From NCBI RefSeq assembly GCF_024746835.1, contig NZ_CP080531.1, positions 4,732,001 through 4,796,000 on the forward strand: 64,000 nt of DNA, read 5' to 3'. The first letter of the stretch is position 1; each line of letters begins with the position of its first letter. Of the stretch, positions 52,426 through 60,763 are shown one piece after another. Made by a program: the position numbers and the translations under genes. The stretch is from Mesorhizobium sp. AR02. GTDB taxonomy: Bacteria; Pseudomonadota; Alphaproteobacteria; Rhizobiales; Rhizobiaceae. A model generated the notes under the pieces. It had not been told where the DNA came from. It was given only the letters and a program-made list of their open reading frames with translations, and ran no database searches.

Positions 52426-53357
52426 AGTTCGATCTCACGGCGGCGCAGGTAGCGGAGCGCGATTGCGGTGACGCCGGCAACGATGATGAACATCATCACG
52501 GCCAGCGCGCTGCCCTGGCCGAAATCCTGGATGCCCGTCGTCGTCGAGCCGAAGGCGGTGCGGTAGAAATAGAGGCCGAGCACGTCCGTCGCGCCGCCGG
52601 GTGAGCCGGTGAGGCCAGCCATTACATAGGGGATTTCGAACCAGTTGAAGCTGCCGATGAAGGTCAGGATGGTGACGATGGTGACGCTCGGCGCAATCAG
52701 CGGCCAGATGATCTTCGTCATCAGCACATAGTCGCCGGCGCCGTCGAGACGGGCGGCTTCGATCACTTCCTTGCTGACACGCTGCATGCCGGCCAAAAGC
52801 ACCAGGGTCGGGAAGCCGAGCCAGTGCCAGACATTGGCGAACAGGATGCTGCCGAGTGCTGTGTGTTCATTGCCGAGCCACGGAATGGCGCCGATGCCGA
52901 CAAGCGCCAGCGTCTGGTTCACCAGTCCGAACAGCGGATGCAGGAACAGTTTCCACAGGAAGCCGACGATGACCGCCGACAGCACGACGGGTAGAAAGAC
53001 GATGACCTGGTGGATGCGGTGGCCGGGCAGCGCCTTCAGCAAGGCATAGGCGAGCAGGAAGGCGGTGCCGTTCTCGAACACCATCAGCGCCACGAAGGCG
53101 ATGATGTTGTGCTTCAGTGCATTGTAAGTCCAGTCGCTATAAGGCTGTTCAAACAGCACCTTGCGGAAGTTTTCGAAGCCGATGAATCCGGTCGGCTGCA
53201 AGCCGTTGAACTCATAGAAGGCAAGGCGGAAGGCCGAGAGCAGCGGCCAGAGCACGAACAGCACCATGACTACCAGGGCCGGTGTCAGCAGGGACGCGAT
53301 CCAGAGTGACCGGCGCCACGGAAAGGCTTTTGTGGTGTGGCGCCGGCCGATGTTCAT
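52422..53357 (-). CDS. Carbohydrate ABC transporter permease (MalF/UgpA type)
   Basis: 311 residues. Six helices, beginning SLWIASLLTPALVVMVLFVLWPLLSAFRLAFYEFN (in part), and the EAA loop VSKEVIEAARLDGAGDYVLMTKIIWPLIAPSVTIV (in part). Partner of the MalG-type permease that overlaps its stop. It begins one base before the stop of the binding-protein gene, so the four genes from 54609 down are tightly linked. Confidence 0.94.
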   Translation of the reverse strand: MNIGRRHTTKAFPWRRSLWIASLLTPALVVMVLFVLWPLLSAFRLAFYEFNGLQPTGFIGFENFRKVLFEQPYSDWTYNALKHNIIAFVALMVFENGTAFLLAYALLKALPGHRIHQVIVFLPVVLSAVIVGFLWKLFLHPLFGLVNQTLALVGIGAIPWLGNEHTALGSILFANVWHWLGFPTLVLLAGMQRVSKEVIEAARLDGAGDYVLMTKIIWPLIAPSVTIVTILTFIGSFNWFEIPYVMAGLTGSPGGATDVLGLYFYRTAFGSTTTGIQDFGQGSALAVMMFIIVAGVTAIALRYLRRREIEL

Positions 53358-53358
53358 G

Positions 53359-54609
53359 TCACTTGCCCTGGAAAGGCTTGTACCATTTGGCGAGGCCGCT
53401 GGTCAGGTCGGCCGCCAGCTGGTCCGGGGTGATCGAACCCGACATCATCTTGGTGATGTCGCCCTGCAGCAGCTCCGATCCCGTCGGCTTCTCGAAACGG
53501 AAGTAGACGACATTGATATGCGGCATGGCGGTTTCGTTCAACTTGGCGACGTGGGCGAGAAGCTCGTCCTTGATGACGACGCCCTTGATGGGCGAGATGT
53601 TGCCGAGCAATGCCGAGAACTTGTCGCCGAACTCCTTGGTGCCCATCCAGTTGACCAGCTTGAGCGCCGCCTCCTTGTTGGCCGACTTGGCGTTGACGGC
53701 ATAACCGCCGTCGAAGAACTTGGTCACCTGCGGCACATCGCCGGCCTTGGCCATTGGCGGGGCGACGAAGTCCATGTTGATGGCCGGGTTCTGGGTGCGG
53801 TAGCTGGCGATATCAAAGCTGCCACCGGCCAGCATCGCCGCCTTGCCGCTGATGAACAGCTGGCCCGCAGTGTCGTAGTCGATGCCTTCGAAACCGGGAG
53901 GCATGTAGTCGCGCAGTTCGAGCAGCTTGCCGAGTGCCACGACATAGCGCGGATCCTTGAAGGTGGTCTTGCCCGATGTCAGGTCGCTGACAAAGTCCTG
54001 GCCGAGGAACGGGTTGGTGAAGATGGCCACGAACATCTCGTTGAACCAGCTGGTGCCCATGCCGTTGGCGAGGGGATAAATGCCCTTGTCCTTCAGCGCC
54101 TTGCTGACGGTGATGAACTCATCCCATGTGGTCGGCGGCGTCAGCCCGGCTTTTGCAAAGACGTCCTTGTTGATGAACAGCCCGAGCGTCTGCGAAGCGA
54201 AGGGCAGGGAATAGACCTTCTTGTCGGCGCGGTAGGTGCCGGCCACCAGCGCATCGGCGGGCTGGTTGGCGAGCGAAGGCACCGTGGTCAGATCCTGCGG
54301 CTCGAAATAGCCCGCCTTCACGAACTGCTCGAGCCAGCCATAGGCGTGGGTGTGGATGACGTCGCCGCCCTTGCCGGCGGCTAGCGCCGTCGAGACGATG
54401 GTCGGATAGTTCTCGTCCGGGAACGACTCGAACTTCACATGGATGTCCGGGTTGGCCTTGGTGAAATCGGCGAAAAGTTCGTTGTAGGCGGCCTTGTCTT
54501 CCTGGCGCCAGGTCCAGAACGAGATGTCGGTGGCGTGCGCCACGCTGGCTGCCAATCCCCATGCGAAAGACGCGGCCACGAGGGCCAGCCCAATCCTTCT
54601 CCTGCTCAT
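53359..54609 (-). CDS. Extracellular sugar-binding protein (CUT1 ABC)
   Basis: 416 residues from ATG 54609 (GGGAGA upstream). Signal peptide RIGLALVAASFAWGLAASVAHA, then a type II binding-protein fold: TDISFWTWRQEDKAAYNELFADFTKANPDIHVKFESFPDENYPTIVSTALAAGKGGDVIHTHAYGWLEQFVKAGYFEPQDL (in part); LPFASQTLGLFINKDVFAKAGLTPP; NGMGTSWFNEMFVAIF. First gene of the importer operon. The divergent kinase, SIS and ROK genes point to an amino sugar such as an N-acetylglucosamine derivative, but this is context only. Confidence 0.93.
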   Translation of the reverse strand: MSRRRIGLALVAASFAWGLAASVAHATDISFWTWRQEDKAAYNELFADFTKANPDIHVKFESFPDENYPTIVSTALAAGKGGDVIHTHAYGWLEQFVKAGYFEPQDLTTVPSLANQPADALVAGTYRADKKVYSLPFASQTLGLFINKDVFAKAGLTPPTTWDEFITVSKALKDKGIYPLANGMGTSWFNEMFVAIFTNPFLGQDFVSDLTSGKTTFKDPRYVVALGKLLELRDYMPPGFEGIDYDTAGQLFISGKAAMLAGGSFDIASYRTQNPAINMDFVAPPMAKAGDVPQVTKFFDGGYAVNAKSANKEAALKLVNWMGTKEFGDKFSALLGNISPIKGVVIKDELLAHVAKLNETAMPHINVVYFRFEKPTGSELLQGDITKMMSGSITPDQLAADLTSGLAKWYKPFQGK

Positions 54610-54684
54610 GTTGCAATCTCCCAATCGCGCTTGATGCGCTTTTTACGACGATTATCAAATCATAGTTCTTGCCGTCTGGGAAGA

Positions 54685-54707
54685 TAGTTTGTAAAGTTTC
54701 CTAACTA
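54685..54707. promoter_or_regulatory. Candidate ROK-repressor operator
   Basis: A 23-bp imperfect palindrome with halves TAGTTTGTAAA and TTTCCTAACTA around a central G; reading the second half on the other strand gives TAGTTAGGAAA, so 9 of 11 positions match. It lies in the 146-bp divergent gap between the binding-protein and kinase genes. AT-rich symmetric sites of this form are typical of ROK-family repressors, and a ROK gene is two genes downstream. Confidence 0.7.
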
Positions 54708-54755
54708 ATGTGGATTGGACGCGGCAACCCGGCTTCGTCCTGGCTTGCGCGGTGG

Positions 54756-55685
54756 ATGTCGGTGACCCAGAAAATCATTGCAGGCGTGGATATAGGCGGC
54801 ACCAAGACGCGTATCGTTGCGTGCCAGGGCGAGCACACGATCGCCGACGAGGTGCTGGTGACGGAGAGCTGGCGCATTCGCCAGATGGAGACCGATGCCG
54901 AGACGCTGGCCGGGATCGTCGCCGGATTGTGCGGTGGCGTCGCGCCCGCTGCGCTCGCGGTCGGCGCGCATGGCTGCGACACGGACGAACAGTGCCAGCG
55001 GTTCCAGGCGCTGCTCTCCGCCCGGACCGGCGGTGCGGTGCAGGTGGTCAACGATGCCGAACTGATGGTGCCTGCCGCCGGCCATGTCGATGGCATCGGT
55101 GTCGTCGCCGGCACCGGCTCCATCGCGGTGGCGCGCACGGCCGATGGCAAGATGCTGGCAGCCGGCGGCTGGGGCTGGATCCTCGGCGACGAGGGCAGCG
55201 CGCCGGCATTGGTGCGCGAGGCCGCCAAGGCGATCCGCCACAGCCTCGACCGGGGCCACGATGGCGATCCGCTGATTGCCGCGCTGATGCGCGAACTCGA
55301 TACCGACGACCAGACCAAGCTTGGCATCCTGCTCAACGAAACGCGTGGTGCCGCGGTCTGGGGCCGCTATGCCAATGCCGTGTTCGACGCGGCGATCGCC
55401 GGCTCGGCCCTCGCCATCCGCGTCATCAGGGAAGGCGGGGCAGGGTTGGCCGCGCTGGTCGAACTCCTGATCGAACGCGGCGCCAATCCCGCCCTTGTCG
55501 TGGCCGGGGGCGGTGTCATCTCGGAGCAGCCGATGCTGATGACGGCATTTGTCGAGGCCATGGCAAAGGTGTCGCCGTCGAGCCAGGTGCTGCTGCTGCG
55601 CGAACCGCCGGTGCTGGGTGCGGTCGCCTTGGCCAGACGGCTGCTGGTCGGTCAAGGGCAGTCGTCAGAAATTGGAGCCATTTGA
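54756..55685 (+). CDS. BadF/BadG-type ATPase, probable N-acetylglucosamine-like kinase
   Basis: 309 residues from ATG 54756; an in-frame ATG at 54708 would place the operator inside the coding region and is rejected. Actin-like ATPase fold: phosphate-1 motif GVDIGGTKTRIVACQG, phosphate-2 GIGVVAGTGSIAVAR, and the adenosine motif ALVVAGGGVISEQP. Eukaryotic and bacterial GlcNAc kinases belong here. The stop TGA is directly followed by the SIS gene ATG. It probably phosphorylates the imported amino sugar. Confidence 0.85.
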   Translation: MSVTQKIIAGVDIGGTKTRIVACQGEHTIADEVLVTESWRIRQMETDAETLAGIVAGLCGGVAPAALAVGAHGCDTDEQCQRFQALLSARTGGAVQVVNDAELMVPAAGHVDGIGVVAGTGSIAVARTADGKMLAAGGWGWILGDEGSAPALVREAAKAIRHSLDRGHDGDPLIAALMRELDTDDQTKLGILLNETRGAAVWGRYANAVFDAAIAGSALAIRVIREGGAGLAALVELLIERGANPALVVAGGGVISEQPMLMTAFVEAMAKVSPSSQVLLLREPPVLGAVALARRLLVGQGQSSEIGAI

Positions 55686-56708
55686 ATGATGAAGCGTATC
55701 GGCTATCGCCCGGCGGTGGCGCGCCAGACGGAAAGCCTCGAAATCGGCAGGCGCTCGGTGGCCGCGGCGCTCGACGGTCTGGATCTTAGAGCTTTTGCCG
55801 GCAAGACGATCGGGCTTGCCGGCATCGGCGCCAGCTACCAGGTGGCGCTGGCCGGCGCGCTTTATCTACGTGCCTCCGGCATCGGGGCCTTCGCCTATAC
55901 GCCGACCGATCTCTATGGCCGGACCGATGCCGCCGCCGATGCCTTCATCGCGCTGTCGGCTTCGGGGCAGAGCCGCGAGATTTCCGATGTCATGCGCGAG
56001 GCGTCGGGCTCGCCACGCCTGGCGGTCTGCCGTGGCAGTGACAATCCGCTGGCTGATCTGACCGGCGCGGTGCTTGCCACGGATTCGGGCGCCGACAATG
56101 GCGCCAGTTCGACCGGCTATACCGGGACCTTGCTGGCGCTTGGCATGCTGATCGACAGGCTTGCCGGCAACAGTTTCGACTGGGCGCGTTTGCCCAGCGC
56201 TGTCGCGACCGTTCTCTCTGGTGCGCAACAGGCTGCCGGCCAAGCGGCCCGGCTGCTGCAAGGCAGAACATCCATCGATATTGTCGGCGCCGGTGTCGGT
56301 TTCGCCAATGCCGGCGAGGCGGCGATGCTGATCCGCGAGGCCGTTCGGGTGCCGGCATCGGGATGGGACACGCTGAACTATCTGCACGGACCGATGGAAT
56401 CGCAGGATGCGGCAAACGGATTGATCGCTATCGGTGACGGCCGCGAGGTCAAGATCGCGCAAGATGTTGCCGCCCTCGGCTGTCCCTCGGTGCTGGTGAC
56501 GCGGCGCGGCGATGTCGCTGCAGCCGACAGGCTGGTGGTGATCTCCATTCCGGCGCTCGGCAACATCATCGCCGATGCCATACTGGAGATCATCGCCATC
56601 CAGCTCATTGTCGGCGACATGCAGGACGCGGCCGGCCTCACCGACATCGTGTTCCGCTACCGCCAGACCGATATCAAGCTGAAGCCGTGGTCGCCGACCG
56701 AAGTCTGA
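55686..56708 (+). CDS. SIS-domain sugar isomerase/deaminase-like protein
   Basis: 340 residues with two SIS domains: TIGLAGIGASYQVALAGALYLRASGIGAFAYTPTDLYGR, then FIALSASGQSREISDVMREA (first), and IDIVGAGVGFANAGEAAMLIREAVRVPASGWDTLNYLHGPMES, then ADRLVVISIPALGNIIADAI (second), all read in parts. It matches GlmS isomerase-half and AgaS-type proteins, which isomerise or deaminate amino-sugar phosphates. There is no glutaminase domain. Translationally linked to the kinase; likely the second step after phosphorylation. Confidence 0.88.
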   Translation: MMKRIGYRPAVARQTESLEIGRRSVAAALDGLDLRAFAGKTIGLAGIGASYQVALAGALYLRASGIGAFAYTPTDLYGRTDAAADAFIALSASGQSREISDVMREASGSPRLAVCRGSDNPLADLTGAVLATDSGADNGASSTGYTGTLLALGMLIDRLAGNSFDWARLPSAVATVLSGAQQAAGQAARLLQGRTSIDIVGAGVGFANAGEAAMLIREAVRVPASGWDTLNYLHGPMESQDAANGLIAIGDGREVKIAQDVAALGCPSVLVTRRGDVAAADRLVVISIPALGNIIADAILEIIAIQLIVGDMQDAAGLTDIVFRYRQTDIKLKPWSPTEV

Positions 56709-56848
56709 CGTCCTTGTCCGGACATCGTGAAAATTGCCAAACCGGTCAGCAATGGGGCATTGAGGACAGGATGCGGCTTTGAGTCGTGGCGGCGCTTGCG
56801 CTTCACCGACCGGAGACAGGATTTCAGGGCAAAGGTCGAACGGCTGAG

Positions 56849-58057
56849 ATGGCGGCTGCGGAAATCCCCAATCTGACCGACAGCGCCCGGGCCGTGCTGC
56901 GCGTGCTCGCCGCGCAGGGGCCGGTGACGCGGCCGAAGCTCGGCGCCATGCTTGACCTGTCGAAGCCGACCATGTCGGCGGCGGTGTCGGAGCTGAGCGC
57001 GCTCGGCCTCGTCGCTTCGCGTGGGATTGAGCGCGGCGCCATTGGCCGCACGGCGACGATCTACGGCATCGGCCCGGGCGCCGGCTACGCGATCGGCATC
57101 GATGTCGGCGCCGCCCAGGTGCGCGCGGTCGCCTATTCGATGGATGCTGAGAAGCTGGCGTCGGCGGAAGAACCGATTGCGGAAACGATAGTCGGCGATG
57201 CCGATGAGGTCGGTGCTGTCGTGCTGTCGGTGGCGCGTGCCACCATGGGTCGGGTGGCCAAGAGTTTTCGCGCGCTGCGCGCCATTGCGGTGGCTGTGCC
57301 GCGCATCGTCTCCAACGATCGCTTCGACCGGCCCGGTGGGCCGTCCGCCGTGCTTGGCCTGCTGCGCCGCAGTATCGAGGTGCCGATCATCCTGGAAAAC
57401 AACGTCAACTGCGCGGCTATCGGCGAGATGCACTTTGGCGCCGCGCAAGGCCACCAGACCTTCGCCTTTCTGCAGGTTGGCGTGCGGGTCGGCCTCGGCT
57501 TCATCACCGAGGGACGCCTGTTTCGCGGCGCCGGCGGTGCGGCCGGCGAAATCGGCCGTATGCCGTTTCCATGGTCGGCCAGCGAGACGCCCTATCGTGA
57601 AGGGCTCGAACATTATCTCGGCTCGCGGGCGCTGATCGAGCGCTGCCGTGTCGACTGGCCGGCGGGGGAAGGCGCGCCGCCCGACTCGGCCAAGGATCTT
57701 TTTGCGCGCGCGCTTGAGGGCTCACCGCCGGCGGTAGCGGCCGTCGCGCGGCATGCTGCCGATATCGGCAGGCTGGCGGCCGGCTGCATCGGCATGCTCG
57801 ACCCCGGCCTGATCGTGCTTGGCGGCGGTGTCGGCAGAAACCCGCTGATGACGGAAAACGTCGAGCACGTCGCGGCGGAACTTGCATGGCCGACACGGAT
57901 CGCCGTCAGTTCGCTGGAAGACAGCGGCACGGCGCTTGGTGCGATGAAGCTGGCCGTCGACTACAGTCTCGGACTGATGCTGCGCGAAGGCCGCCATCCG
58001 GCCGTCGTGCTGCCGCCGCTATCGGAGCTGCAGCGGGACGACGCAAAGGACGCTTGA
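56849..58057 (+). CDS. ROK-family transcriptional regulator
   Basis: 402 residues from ATG 56849. N-terminal helix-turn-helix (ARAVLRVLAAQGPVTRPKLGAMLDLSKPTMSAAVSELSALGLV, in part), then the ROK sugar-kinase-like domain (YAIGIDVGAAQVRAVAYSMD, VPIILENNVNCAAIGEMHFG, GLGFITEGRLFRGAGGAAGEIG, LDPGLIVLGGGVG). The Cys cluster CxCGxxGC that normally binds zinc in ROK proteins is absent; after GEIGRMPFPW the sequence goes straight to EGLEHYLGSRAL. It probably represses the divergent amino-sugar importer and its own operon through the palindrome at 54685. Confidence 0.93.
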   Translation: MAAAEIPNLTDSARAVLRVLAAQGPVTRPKLGAMLDLSKPTMSAAVSELSALGLVASRGIERGAIGRTATIYGIGPGAGYAIGIDVGAAQVRAVAYSMDAEKLASAEEPIAETIVGDADEVGAVVLSVARATMGRVAKSFRALRAIAVAVPRIVSNDRFDRPGGPSAVLGLLRRSIEVPIILENNVNCAAIGEMHFGAAQGHQTFAFLQVGVRVGLGFITEGRLFRGAGGAAGEIGRMPFPWSASETPYREGLEHYLGSRALIERCRVDWPAGEGAPPDSAKDLFARALEGSPPAVAAVARHAADIGRLAAGCIGMLDPGLIVLGGGVGRNPLMTENVEHVAAELAWPTRIAVSSLEDSGTALGAMKLAVDYSLGLMLREGRHPAVVLPPLSELQRDDAKDA

Positions 58058-58066
58058 TGTGGCAGC

Positions 58067-58179
58067 GTGAAGGAGCGCCGCTTCATCCGCGCCGACCGTT
58101 TCGCCGGGCTCGACGACGCTGTCGACATCTCAATCAAGAGGGGCATACAAGCGACGAGCAGGTCGAGAAGATTTTCGGA
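58067..58179 (+). pseudogene. HlyU gene fragment
   Basis: The translation VKERRFIRADRFAGLDDAVDISIKRGIQ matches residues 59-86 of the intact HlyU protein at 25563-25856 (MKEHKFIRADRFAGLDDAVDISIKKGIQ). After that a frameshift occurs, and in another frame DEQVEKIFG matches the HlyU end DEQGERIFG. The N-terminal half of the gene is missing. The fragment sits 9 bp after the ROK stop and ends 4 bp before the pnkp stop codon, so it marks a recombination or insertion boundary. Confidence 0.85.
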
Positions 58180-58183
58180 TGGA

Positions 58184-60763
58184 TTACAGCCTTGGATCGA
58201 TTGGCTCGCTCTCCAGCGCGAGGACACCGAAAACACACTCGTGAACATGCCGTAGCGGCTGCCTGGCGACAAACCGCTTAAGCGCCTCGTGACCGAGCGC
58301 GAACTCCCTGAGCGCCAGACTGCGCTTGCCACCCAAGCCTCGTTCCCGCAGGCGCACGAGATTGTCCGGTGCGTCATATTCGGGGCCATAGATGATGCGC
58401 AGATACTCCCGGCCGCGCACCTTCAGCGCCGGTTGGATGAGCCCCTTCTTGTTCCGGCTGACGAAGTCGCGCGGCTTCACCACCATGCCTTCGCCGCCCG
58501 AGCCGGTCAGCGTCTCCCACCAGGCGACAGCCTCCGCACAAGCGCTGGCGTCGGCCAGATCAACCACCCGCCACTGTGTTCGCGTTACCACGCCGTCGCC
58601 GGCAGCCAGACGCTCTGCAAGCGTCATGTGCCAGACGTGGTCCTGATCGAACCAGACACGTCCCTCACTGGCGAGCAGGTGGAACGGCGCGACCTTCAGG
58701 TCGTCGATGCCCGAGACCGGCCACACATAAGGCGCCCAGGTGGTGGCGTATCTGGCCGCCCGCGCGGCGCGGTCCTCAAGGCGAGCGTCGAGCGCGGCCG
58801 CATCGACGCCTCGCGCCGCCGCGCGGGCCAGCGCATCGCGGCTGGCTTGGAAGCCGGCGGTAGCAGACGTCGCCACCGGGGCGTACTGGCTTTCAATCAG
58901 GCTGCCGGCCTTGGCCGACCAAGGCATGATCTCGGCGTCCAGCAGCAGCCAGTCGCTGTTCAATTCCTTCCATAGATCCGCAGCGTCGACGCTGGCGCGC
59001 AGGCGGGCGAGCAGGCCCTCCGTCATGCCGGTATCGTTGAAAAAGGCGCGTCCGGTCCGGGTCCAGATCGCGCCCGTATCGTCGCCCGGGACCCCGAACC
59101 GGTCGCGCGCCGTTTGCGTGTTTCGGCACAGCGCGATGACTGCCCGCGAACCCATGTGCTTCTCCTCGCACACGATCTGGGCGACGCCACGCTCTCGGAA
59201 ATGGGCGAAGGCTTCCTCGGGGCGCTCCAGCCAGCCGCTTTGGCTGCTGGTCTCGGATGGCGACATCGTCGGCGGCAGATACATCAGCCACTGCGGCGAC
59301 AACGCGAAGCGGCTCATCACCTCAAGTGCCGCCGACGCGTTCTCCTCGGCCACGACGACCCGGCCCCTCAGTTCGGTCTCGATCCAGCGCCGCCCGGAGA
59401 CATCCTGATAATCGAGCACGCCGTCGGCGTCGGCCTGTGCCGATTTGCCCAGACCGGAGGACCCACCGAGCGGACGCATCGGTTCGGACCAGGTCTGGAT
59501 TGCCGGGACGTCGACCAGTTCGCGTTCCGGCCAGCGCAAAGCCGTCAGCTTGCCGCCGAATACGCAGCCTGTGTCGATACACAGGGTGTTGTTGACCCAC
59601 TCGGCCGACAGAACCGGCGTGTGCCCGTAGATCACCGCCGTCTTGCCGCGATAGGCTGCTGCCCAATCGGCACGGACGGGCAGGCCGAATTCGTCGATTT
59701 CGCCCGTGGTTTCGCCATAGAGGGCGAACTCGCGCACAGCGCCGGAGCCGCGTCCGATCATCTCTTCCTTGAGGCCGGCATGCGCGACGGCGAGGCGTCC
59801 GCCGTCCAACCAGACGTGGCTGCGCAGGCTGTCAAGGAAGGTCGGCAGCGCCTCTCGCAGGCCGCGGTCCTGAGCGCCCAGCTGATCGATGGTTTGCTGC
59901 AGGCCGTGGGCGATCGTCACCTTGCGGCCTTCCAGCCAGCGGCTGAGTTTGCGTTCGTGATTGCCCTGGACACAGTAGGCGGTTCCGGCCGCGACCATGC
60001 TCATGGCGATGCGCAAGGCGTCGGGCACGTTGGGACCGCGATCGACAAGGTCGCCGACAAAGACGATCTTGCGGCCTTCCGGCGGCGTCACGGTGACGGC
60101 TCGTTCGCCCTGATCTTGGGACCAGGCGACGCTGTAACCGAGTTGAGCGAGCAAGGCCTGAAGTTCGTCGGCGCAGCCGTGGATGTCGCCTATGATGTCG
60201 AACGGACCGTGGTCGTCGCGCTTGTCGGTCCACAATGGCTGGCGCGGGACCCTGGCCGCGTCGATACTGGCCTCGCTGGTAAGCTTCCAGACCTGACGGA
60301 AACCTTCGCGTTGCAGGCCGCCGAGGCCCTTGCGGATTTCGGTCGTCATGCGCTGGACCACGCCGGCACCGAATGGCCGGTCGGGTCGCAACGCGTTGCG
60401 AGCGACGCAAACGTCGACACCGGGATCGATGACCACGGCGACCGGCAAGGCGTGCCACTTGCGCGCCAGTTCGATCCAGGCCTTGCGGTCAGCGGCTCGC
60501 ACGTTGGTGGCGTCGATGACGGCCAGCTTGCGGTGCTTGAGTCGTTTGCCGGCAATCTCGCGCGCCAGATCGAAGGCGTCGGCGGAGACATCCTGATCAG
60601 TCTCGTTGTCGCTGACGAGCGCGCGGCAGCGATCCGAGGAGATGATTTCGGTCGGCAGGAAGTGCCTGGCGGCGAAAGTCGATTTGCCTGATCCGGTCGA
60701 GCCGATCAGCATGACGAGGGCGAAGTCAGGGATGGTGAGGTCGGTCTTGTCGGGTTCTCTCAT
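58184..60763 (-). CDS. pnkp: Polynucleotide kinase-phosphatase-ligase (RNA repair, bacterial Pnkp)
   Basis: 859 residues; the Clostridium thermocellum enzyme has 870. Three catalytic modules in order: kinase with P-loop GSTGSGKST (21-29) and RPDRPFGAGVV; metallophosphatase with GDIHGC (192-197), GDLVDRGP (237-244) and GNHE (267-270); and a ligase-like adenylyltransferase with the nucleotidyl Lys535 in EEKHMGSRAV. It heals and, with Hen1, seals cut RNA such as toxin-cleaved tRNA, leaving a 2'-O-methyl mark that resists re-cutting. It overlaps the hen1 stop by four bases (ATGA). Intact and complete. Its convergent neighbour is an HlyU fragment. Confidence 0.95.
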   Translation of the reverse strand: MREPDKTDLTIPDFALVMLIGSTGSGKSTFAARHFLPTEIISSDRCRALVSDNETDQDVSADAFDLAREIAGKRLKHRKLAVIDATNVRAADRKAWIELARKWHALPVAVVIDPGVDVCVARNALRPDRPFGAGVVQRMTTEIRKGLGGLQREGFRQVWKLTSEASIDAARVPRQPLWTDKRDDHGPFDIIGDIHGCADELQALLAQLGYSVAWSQDQGERAVTVTPPEGRKIVFVGDLVDRGPNVPDALRIAMSMVAAGTAYCVQGNHERKLSRWLEGRKVTIAHGLQQTIDQLGAQDRGLREALPTFLDSLRSHVWLDGGRLAVAHAGLKEEMIGRGSGAVREFALYGETTGEIDEFGLPVRADWAAAYRGKTAVIYGHTPVLSAEWVNNTLCIDTGCVFGGKLTALRWPERELVDVPAIQTWSEPMRPLGGSSGLGKSAQADADGVLDYQDVSGRRWIETELRGRVVVAEENASAALEVMSRFALSPQWLMYLPPTMSPSETSSQSGWLERPEEAFAHFRERGVAQIVCEEKHMGSRAVIALCRNTQTARDRFGVPGDDTGAIWTRTGRAFFNDTGMTEGLLARLRASVDAADLWKELNSDWLLLDAEIMPWSAKAGSLIESQYAPVATSATAGFQASRDALARAAARGVDAAALDARLEDRAARAARYATTWAPYVWPVSGIDDLKVAPFHLLASEGRVWFDQDHVWHMTLAERLAAGDGVVTRTQWRVVDLADASACAEAVAWWETLTGSGGEGMVVKPRDFVSRNKKGLIQPALKVRGREYLRIIYGPEYDAPDNLVRLRERGLGGKRSLALREFALGHEALKRFVARQPLRHVHECVFGVLALESEPIDPRL

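Noticed and set aside
54708..54755. Earlier start of the BadF-type kinase at 54708
   Set aside because: The extra residues MWIGRGNPASSWLARW do not fit the family and would place the start directly against the predicted operator.
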